Below are positions 58,646-64,000 of a DNA stretch of 64,000 nucleotides, in pieces; within the stretch, counting starts at the first letter, position 1, and every line of letters starts with the position of its first letter. Position numbers and translations under genes: made by a program. Below the pieces are notes generated by a model. It worked only from the letters and a program-made list of their open reading frames with translations, was not told the DNA's origin and ran no database searches. Origin of the DNA: Actinoplanes subtropicus (GTDB lineage Bacteria > Actinomycetota > Actinomycetes > Mycobacteriales > Micromonosporaceae); contig NZ_JOJL01000050.1 in assembly GCF_000721705.1 (NCBI RefSeq), positions 95,729 to 159,728 on the forward strand. Direction: 5' to 3'.

Positions 58646-61078
58646 GTGCCCAACGAGTATGACGCTGGCAAGGCTGCACTGGATGACCTCATCCAGTGGG
58701 CCGACGTGCATGCGGCAGACGGCCGGTTCAACGAGTCAGACACGCGCCTGAAGCTAATCAACGACCTCCTCGAAAAAGTCCTTTGTTGGCCGAGAGCTTC
58801 AATCCGCACCGAGGAACCGTCAGGCGCGGGCTTTATGGATTATGTTCTCGGAAGCCCTGGTCCGAAGTTCATAGTAGAGGCGAAACGACAAGGAACCTAC
58901 TTCGACCTACCTGCAGGGACAACTACCGGCGTGCACTCAATCCAGAGCATTACGGACGGCGCGGGCGGTAAGGCTCTCCGTGACGCGATGGAGCAGGTCA
59001 CTCGCTATGCAGCCAACGAAGGCATCGCTCCCGCTGCAGTCAGCAATGGGGTGCAACTCGTCATCTTTCTAGCCGTCCGCACGGACAATATTCAGCCGCG
59101 CAAGGGACGAGCGCTCGTTTACACCTCCCTCGAAGACATGCGCACAGACTTCAGGAGGCTATGGGATAGCGTGTCACCGTATGGCATCGACGCTAAGCGC
59201 CTATATTCGACGCTCCGAGTAACGCCCGTCCCACCACCCGCGCCACTTTCGGTACACCTAGCCAACTATCCTGGCGTGCAGCGCCGGAACGACTTGCAAT
59301 CAAGCCTTGACATCTTGGGAGATCTATTCCTAATCGACGTTGCAAGGCTTGAGGAGCTCCGGTCAGACTTCCTCCGAGATTGCTATGCCAGCAGCGGAGC
59401 GCTTTCGCAGTATGCAATGGTTAGTAAGCAAATCCTGCAATCGCGGTACGAGCTTCTCAAAGAAGAGCAAGGACCTCAGGCTACGCCAGTAATGACAAAG
59501 AAGGGCGTTTCGCCAGCGCTGACTCAGGACATGCTAGCTGCTGCGGCCGCCTCGCGCCCTATCGTCTTACTCGGAGACGTGGGTGTCGGGAAGACGACCT
59601 TCATTCAGCGCCTGGTTTATGTAGAGGCGCCGGAGCTTTTTGAGAACGCCTTCACTATCTATATAGACTTCGGCGCATCAACGAATCTGGGCGACCTTCG
59701 ACGATTCGTGATCGACGAGTCCGGGCGCCAGTTGCTAAGCAGACATGACGTTGATATCGAGGATTTTGACTTCGTTGAAGACGTCTATCGTGACGAGTTG
59801 AGGCTACAGGAAAAGCGCTTCCTCGGCAGGCTCCGTGATGTCGATCCCGTAATGTACGAACGCGAGCGCTTGATGTTTCTGCAGCGGCTGGTAGAGAACC
59901 GTGCCGAACACCTGAGCAAGAGCCTTGAAAGGTTGCGAAACAGTAGACGGCGTCAGATCGTTGTTTTCCTGGACAACATCGATCAACGCAGCGACGAGGA
60001 TCAAGAACAGGTCTTCTTGATAGCCAACGAACTTGCCCAGAGTTGGCCAGCCACCGTCTTCGTTACCCTGCGGCCAGAAACGTTCTACGCCTCAAGCCGG
60101 CGAGGTGCGCTTTCCGGGTACCAGCCCCGAGTGTTTACGATCTCGCCGCCCAGGGCCGACGTAATGCTTCAGCGGCGAGTGGACTTCGCCCTGAAGCAGC
60201 TAAACGAGACCGGCCGACTCGGCTCATTTCCGATCGGTGTCACGGTCAACAGCGAGAACCTCATCGACTTCCTGGAAGTGCTTTCTGACAATTTCCGAAG
60301 GAACGAGCCTTTAATAGCTCTTATTGACAACATCGCTGGCGGCAACATGCGCCATGCGCTGACGTTCGTTAAGGAGTTTATCGGCAGCGGACACGTGCAT
60401 ACCGGCAAGATCATCGATATCTACCGGGACCAAGGCAGGTACGTCATTGCCGTGCACGAGTTTCTGCGGGCTCTACTTTTCGGTGATTATCGATACTATG
60501 ATCCGGACTCTTCTCCGATTGCTAACCTGTTCAGAATCTCGCAGCCGGATGGTCGAGAGCACTTCCTTCTGCCAGTCCTCCTCACGCAGACCAAAATTCT
60601 GGGAGAGCAGTTCCAGCAGGAGGGTTATGTTGCTGCGGACGCCATACACAGTTACTGCCAGCAGATTGGCTTCAACTCCGACCAGGTCGTCGCTGCGCTC
60701 GATTACGCATTGGTTCACCGTCTTCTTGACGCCACACCTCGATTCACCTCTGATGGTCAGGCGATCTATTATCGGATCACGACCGTTGGCGCCTACACGA
60801 CCAAGGTATTGTTGGCGTACTTTGCATATGTTGATGCCGTCATCACGGATACGCCGATCGTGGATGAGCAGTACCGTCGACTTATAGAGGACGTACACTC
60901 TCTCACGGATCGAGTAACACGGACGGAATACTTCCGGCTGTACCTCGACAAGCAATGGTCCCGCATTCCTCGCGGTGCAACGACGTGGGATTGGCCAAGC
61001 GTCAGCGGTCAGCTCGCGTCTGACATCACTAGAGTCGGTCGCGTAGCTGACCCGGATGCTTGGAGGCATCGGGACTAG
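58646..61078 (+). CDS. HsdR_N-type nuclease fused to a P-loop (STAND-like) NTPase
   Basis: 810 residues from GTG at 58646; an ATG at 58604 without ribosome site is the alternative. Residues about 28-85 match the N-terminal nuclease of type I restriction R proteins: SDTRLKLINDLLEKVLCWP, then GAGFMDYVLGSPGPKFIVEAKR, a PD-(D/E)xK core with D65, E78 and K80. A P-loop NTPase follows: Walker A LLGDVGVGKTTFIQ (K316) and Walker B IVVFLDNIDQR (D443), with VFVTLRPETFYASS as a sensor-like segment and helical domains to the end. No helicase motifs or methylase partner exist, so it is not a restriction subunit. Base composition is lower in GC than the core. Likely an anti-phage or anti-plasmid effector-NTPase; this is inference. 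Confidence 0.8.
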   Translation: MPNEYDAGKAALDDLIQWADVHAADGRFNESDTRLKLINDLLEKVLCWPRASIRTEEPSGAGFMDYVLGSPGPKFIVEAKRQGTYFDLPAGTTTGVHSIQSITDGAGGKALRDAMEQVTRYAANEGIAPAAVSNGVQLVIFLAVRTDNIQPRKGRALVYTSLEDMRTDFRRLWDSVSPYGIDAKRLYSTLRVTPVPPPAPLSVHLANYPGVQRRNDLQSSLDILGDLFLIDVARLEELRSDFLRDCYASSGALSQYAMVSKQILQSRYELLKEEQGPQATPVMTKKGVSPALTQDMLAAAAASRPIVLLGDVGVGKTTFIQRLVYVEAPELFENAFTIYIDFGASTNLGDLRRFVIDESGRQLLSRHDVDIEDFDFVEDVYRDELRLQEKRFLGRLRDVDPVMYERERLMFLQRLVENRAEHLSKSLERLRNSRRRQIVVFLDNIDQRSDEDQEQVFLIANELAQSWPATVFVTLRPETFYASSRRGALSGYQPRVFTISPPRADVMLQRRVDFALKQLNETGRLGSFPIGVTVNSENLIDFLEVLSDNFRRNEPLIALIDNIAGGNMRHALTFVKEFIGSGHVHTGKIIDIYRDQGRYVIAVHEFLRALLFGDYRYYDPDSSPIANLFRISQPDGREHFLLPVLLTQTKILGEQFQQEGYVAADAIHSYCQQIGFNSDQVVAALDYALVHRLLDATPRFTSDGQAIYYRITTVGAYTTKVLLAYFAYVDAVITDTPIVDEQYRRLIEDVHSLTDRVTRTEYFRLYLDKQWSRIPRGATTWDWPSVSGQLASDITRVGRVADPDAWRHRD

Positions 61079-61315
61079 TTTGGAACCTCGCCTCAGCATT
61101 TGCGTGACCGGGCTGTCCCTACAGGCAATGGGTTCCCTACGACACTGAGAACCAATTTCACATTCCGAGGTCTCGGGCCCACTGATAGTCCCGACCTACG
61201 CAAACCTGAGTCACCTGTTCGCATGGTCGAACGACCTTAGCCGGATGTGCGTCAGTTGGGCTACGCGGCTGCCCGCGTCTTTGAGGTCAACGTGTGCGCA
61301 TTGCCGCTGTACGCT
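61079..61315. other. Intergenic region between convergent cargo genes
   Basis: No gene or clear terminator seen. A GAGAACCAATTTCACATTCCGAGG segment here partly matches a segment at 63722-63745, both followed by CGGGCCCAC. Confidence 0.4.
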
Positions 61316-63373
61316 TCAGCGATCCTCTACGATAAAGCAGGCGCGTTCGTAGAGCTCGTCGAACGTGATGACTTCGACGTCTTGAATGGATCGCCTGTAC
61401 TGCTCAAATGAAGTGATTTTTTCGGGGTTCGTCGAGCCGCGTTCGGAGAACTCGGTGAGGCTTCCGATCACCACTACCTGTCGTGGGCGAGTGGTCGAAA
61501 TCTCGATGTCGGTTGGGGTGCCGTCGTCCTTGTAGAACTTGTGCAGTTCGCCGGTTACGAGGCGCAGGGCTTTGTGAGCGGTCTTCTGTACTTGCGCTAC
61601 CGCGCCGACGACGTCCCTAGAGACCTGGTAGACGTCTGGAGGCCGGTATGGCGTGCTGGCCAGTAGAGGCGTCTTGTGGGTCTTGATTTTGCAGAGTAGT
61701 AGACTACTGATGAAACCCTTGGAGCGCATGACCGCGTCACTGCGCTTTCCTGCACCGGTGAAAATGCTGGCGCCGGTCGTGATGCGCTCCAGCTTGCCTT
61801 CGTTCAGCGGTTCGCTCGCAACAAGGTTGAGTCCGTACCCAAAGATCCAGGGATTCTCTTCGAAGAGGCCTTGCCAGACTGCCTCAGGACCCGCAGCCCG
61901 TTGGCGTTTCTGCTCGAAGTAGTCCGGATCGGTCAGGAGTTGTCGGAATCGATCGAGTTGCGCCTTGCGGTTGCTGATCAGCCTGATGTCTTTCTCCGTG
62001 AGAGTGCCGCCGACGGCCGTCTTGACGGCTTCGAGGAGCATCGTACGGTCTTGGCCGGCCAGGAGCCGGGCCAGTTCAGCTTCGTCGCCGACGACCAACC
62101 GCGAGCTGTTCTGAGGGGTGTCCAGTGCTATGCAGCCTTGGAGGAAGTCTATGACCTTCCAGAAGTTTTCGTGGACATCGCTGACGTCGACGAGTGCCTT
62201 GACGATCTGCGGGACCTCGGTCCCGGGAATTGCTTCCATGGCAGCCATTTTCAAGAACTTGGTCTTGTCCCTCTTCCAGAGTTTGATCCGTGGCGAAAGA
62301 GCACCATCCTTATTGATGAGGGCGACATGGAGCAATGTTGCCACCTGAGGACGGTCGTCGAGACGGAACTCCGTGATCAGCCGACCTCTGCGTGTGTCGT
62401 AGAAGTAAGGAAACCCTTGACCGCGGATCTCGAGATCCGAGAGGTCCTGCGTTGTGACGTCGAACTCCTTGGACGGGCTGCCGAGACGGAAGTGCTGCAG
62501 GATCGGGATGTCGAGCTCCGTCATCTGATTCCTCCAGTCCTGTGGGACGCTCGGCAGCGGCACTACGTCGCCCTCGATGGCGAGGGACTGGACATCCTTA
62601 CGCTCGAAACGGACAAGTACAGTCTCCAGTCTTTGCCAGATCACGTCGGTGACCGCCTCCGTGTACGCTGGCAAGGCGTCCGAAGGCACGGTTAGGACTG
62701 CCTCATATGTGGCGTCGGTCCACCTGTCACCGGGAATGGGGTGGTAGTAGCCGCCGTCGCGGCGCAGCGTCAGTACAGCCGCGCGGACGAGATCGCGGGC
62801 GACTTCCTCGCCGTCGTGTTCGAGGAGGCTGTACGTCTGTCCGAGGACGAGGTCGAGTCTGCCGGCGTCGTCGTCCTCGAGCGGCACTGAGACCAAAGGA
62901 CCGGTGGGCGGTGCCGGAACGGCCGAGTAGATCGGCCGCCCCGATATGAATTCGAAGGGGCGGAGGGTCCAGCCGTCTGGCCCGAGGAGGCGATTCAGCT
63001 CCGCGACACGTCGTGAGGACTGATCAAGGTCAAGCTGTACCTCGGGATGCACGGACCGCGTTAGGAAGCCGAGAACAATCTCGTCAGGGCCCTCGAGGAG
63101 CCGGAACTGCGGGTATTCGAAGACCCAGTGGTCGGGCCAATCGAGCGGGTTGTTGATCCGGTGCTGGATGATGTCTTCCCGCGCCGTCGTGAAGCGGTCG
63201 TCCGTCGACGCCAGCCTATCCAAGGCGTACAGCGGTTCTAAGAAGCCAATCTCGTCGAGCCTTCCCCACCAGGGGCCGCCCTCACCGCACATGTACTCGA
63301 AGAGGTCACGCCTTGTGATTGTCGTGATCCTTTGCGTGCTCAGTGGTCTCGGAGAGGCGGCTGACTGCGTCAT
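61316..63373 (-). CDS. AbiJ-NTD3/Shedu-like defense protein
   Basis: 685 residues. ITRRDLFEYMCGEGGPWWGRLDEIGFLEPLYALDRL resembles the N-terminal domain of AbiJ-type abortive infection proteins (NTD3). The C-terminal third has NPWIFGYGLNLVA, a KRSDAVMR segment, LLCKIKTHKTPLL and VVVIGSLTEF followed by FEQYRRSIQDVEVITFDELYERA, matching the Shedu (DUF4263) nuclease domain. The expected ExK Glu in the IKTH motif is Lys here (residue 562, codon AAA at 61688-61690), so nuclease activity may be lost or use another residue. It is convergent with the NTPase-nuclease fusion gene. ATG at 63373 has only a weak ribosome site. Confidence 0.8.
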   Translation of the reverse strand: MTQSAASPRPLSTQRITTITRRDLFEYMCGEGGPWWGRLDEIGFLEPLYALDRLASTDDRFTTAREDIIQHRINNPLDWPDHWVFEYPQFRLLEGPDEIVLGFLTRSVHPEVQLDLDQSSRRVAELNRLLGPDGWTLRPFEFISGRPIYSAVPAPPTGPLVSVPLEDDDAGRLDLVLGQTYSLLEHDGEEVARDLVRAAVLTLRRDGGYYHPIPGDRWTDATYEAVLTVPSDALPAYTEAVTDVIWQRLETVLVRFERKDVQSLAIEGDVVPLPSVPQDWRNQMTELDIPILQHFRLGSPSKEFDVTTQDLSDLEIRGQGFPYFYDTRRGRLITEFRLDDRPQVATLLHVALINKDGALSPRIKLWKRDKTKFLKMAAMEAIPGTEVPQIVKALVDVSDVHENFWKVIDFLQGCIALDTPQNSSRLVVGDEAELARLLAGQDRTMLLEAVKTAVGGTLTEKDIRLISNRKAQLDRFRQLLTDPDYFEQKRQRAAGPEAVWQGLFEENPWIFGYGLNLVASEPLNEGKLERITTGASIFTGAGKRSDAVMRSKGFISSLLLCKIKTHKTPLLASTPYRPPDVYQVSRDVVGAVAQVQKTAHKALRLVTGELHKFYKDDGTPTDIEISTTRPRQVVVIGSLTEFSERGSTNPEKITSFEQYRRSIQDVEVITFDELYERACFIVEDR

Positions 63374-63966
63374 GCACTCAGGATGGAGGCTCGTCGACTC
63401 ATCCGGCAGGTGTGAACGGCTTGGAACTTCAGAGGCAGGGATCGTTTGGAAGGTCAGGCGAGCGCCAATTCCGACTGACGCCGGGCATGGCCGGGTCTGT
63501 ACGGTGGTTCGCGGGTCGGCCCGCAGGCTGGACAGTGCTTTGATGATTTTCTCCGGAGACGGATGGAGGCATGCGGCTTCGAGCTAGGTCCGTGACCGGG
63601 AAGGCCGTCCATCAAATGTCCGAACGACCTCGGGTCCGAAACAACCCGATCTCTGTCAGGATGCGACATCAACGCTTGATCGACTTGGCCGACCGTACAG
63701 GTAGTGGATCACCGACCACGCTCAGAAAGGATTTCGCATTCTGGGGGTGCGGGCCCACCCGAAACGGATACCCAAACGGAGGGGTCGCGGCCGTCGGCCC
63801 TCCGTTCCGGGGGTCGGGTAACGGCAGGTCAACGTTGCCGTTGCCTGGTCGGTGCCCAGGCGGTGGGTCGCTCAGTTCGTTGCGGTCGGCAGGTCGATGT
63901 CCTGAAGTTCCACCCTCGAACCGGACACCTTGAAACCAGACAGTGGTCTGGGGGAAGGATGTTCCG
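63374..63966. other. Gene-free stretch with two hairpins
   Basis: No supportable coding region. AACGGAGGG/CCCTCCGTT (63775-63783 and 63798-63806) and AACGGCA/TGCCGTT (63820-63826 and 63836-63842) are perfect stems. The part after about 63905 (CGAACCGGACACCTTGAAAC) may be the left end of the IS3-type element. Confidence 0.5.
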
Positions 63967-64000
63967 GTGCCCCGCCCTTCGAAGTACAACGAGGATTTCC
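63967..64000 (+). CDS. IS3-family transposase OrfA, 5' end only
   Basis: GTG start with GGGGGAAGGATG upstream and translation MPRPSKYNEDF, the usual N-terminus of IS3-family OrfA (helix-turn-helix) proteins in actinobacteria. Only 11 codons are inside the window, so intactness is unknown. Confidence 0.55.
   Translation, partial: MPRPSKYNEDF

Larger units (their letters stand above)
54346..64000. mobile_element. Integrative element at tRNA-Met, right end not in window
   Basis: From the tRNA onward the content changes to a serine recombinase, a replication-relaxation protein, an excisionase-like HTH protein, small hypotheticals and defense-like genes, with lower and more mixed GC than the core, most visibly at 58.6-63.4 kb. 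This composition fits an actinobacterial integrative (possibly mobilizable) element or genomic island. No relaxase, FtsK-like translocase or Rep polymerase is in the window, so conjugation functions, if any, lie further right. Confidence 0.7.

Noticed and set aside
58646..61078. Type I restriction enzyme R subunit
   Set aside because: Only the N-terminal nuclease resembles HsdR; helicase motifs and HsdM/HsdS genes are absent.
63571..63933. 120-codon plus-strand frame near the right edge
   Set aside because: No ribosome site, crosses hairpins and shows no coding bias.

Overview
The window is GC-rich actinobacterial chromosome with strong G/C at third codon positions, many GTG and TTG starts, leaderless promoters and a Streptomyces-type fatty-acid synthase II locus. 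Together with the spore-former-style secreted proteins and regulators this suggests a Micromonosporaceae member such as Actinoplanes; that placement is an inference from gene content, not a database match.

Layout. 1-3.4 kb: reductase-like protein, MFS transporter and gltX. 3.6-6.7 kb: an anchored secreted protein, a sigma/membrane-protein pair, a TetR regulator and a small ORF. 7-11.8 kb: fasR-fabD-fabH-acpP-fabF with a palindrome upstream of fabD. 11.8-15.6 kb: a lipoprotein, a GH3 N-acetylglucosaminidase-type lipoprotein, a DUF3145 protein and a small conserved-looking gene. 16-25.2 kb: carbonic anhydrase, hydrolase, ArsR/AHSA1 pair, HelD, PfkB kinase, surE, STAS protein, and two gene-free minisatellite tracts. 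25.2-33 kb: YdeI protein, Ser/Thr kinase, MerR regulator, a Tat-exported nucleotidase, argS and small proteins. 33-41.4 kb: a minus-strand series (sigma factor, solute-binding protein, membrane protein, small protein, flavoprotein, second GH3, LAL regulator, methyltransferase). 41.4-43.4 kb: a galactomannan locus with an intact GH5-CBM2 mannanase, a CebR/CelR-like box and a decayed alpha-galactosidase. 43.4-54.3 kb: membrane proteins, tRNA-Asn, a 1728-residue surface protein with three LamG-like repeats, a LysR remnant, an ABC exporter and a flavin oxidoreductase.

54.3 kb to the right edge is an accessory region of visibly lower and more mixed GC. It starts with a large serine recombinase whose last codons run antisense through the 3' part of a tRNA-Met gene. 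Behind it lie a replication-relaxation protein, an excisionase-like HTH protein with palindromic operators, small ORFs, and two convergent genes that look like anti-phage cargo: an HsdR_N-type nuclease fused to a P-loop NTPase, and an AbiJ-NTD3/Shedu-like protein whose expected catalytic Glu appears to be Lys. An IS3-type transposase begins at the right edge. No second copy of the tRNA end is visible, so the element probably continues beyond the window.

The most interesting items are this recombinase-linked cargo pair, two deletion scars (a double truncation of divergent genes at 41.29 kb and the alpha-galactosidase remnant), the large nested inverted repeats at 1.9, 28.2 and 57.4 kb, and the 27-30 bp minisatellite after surE.
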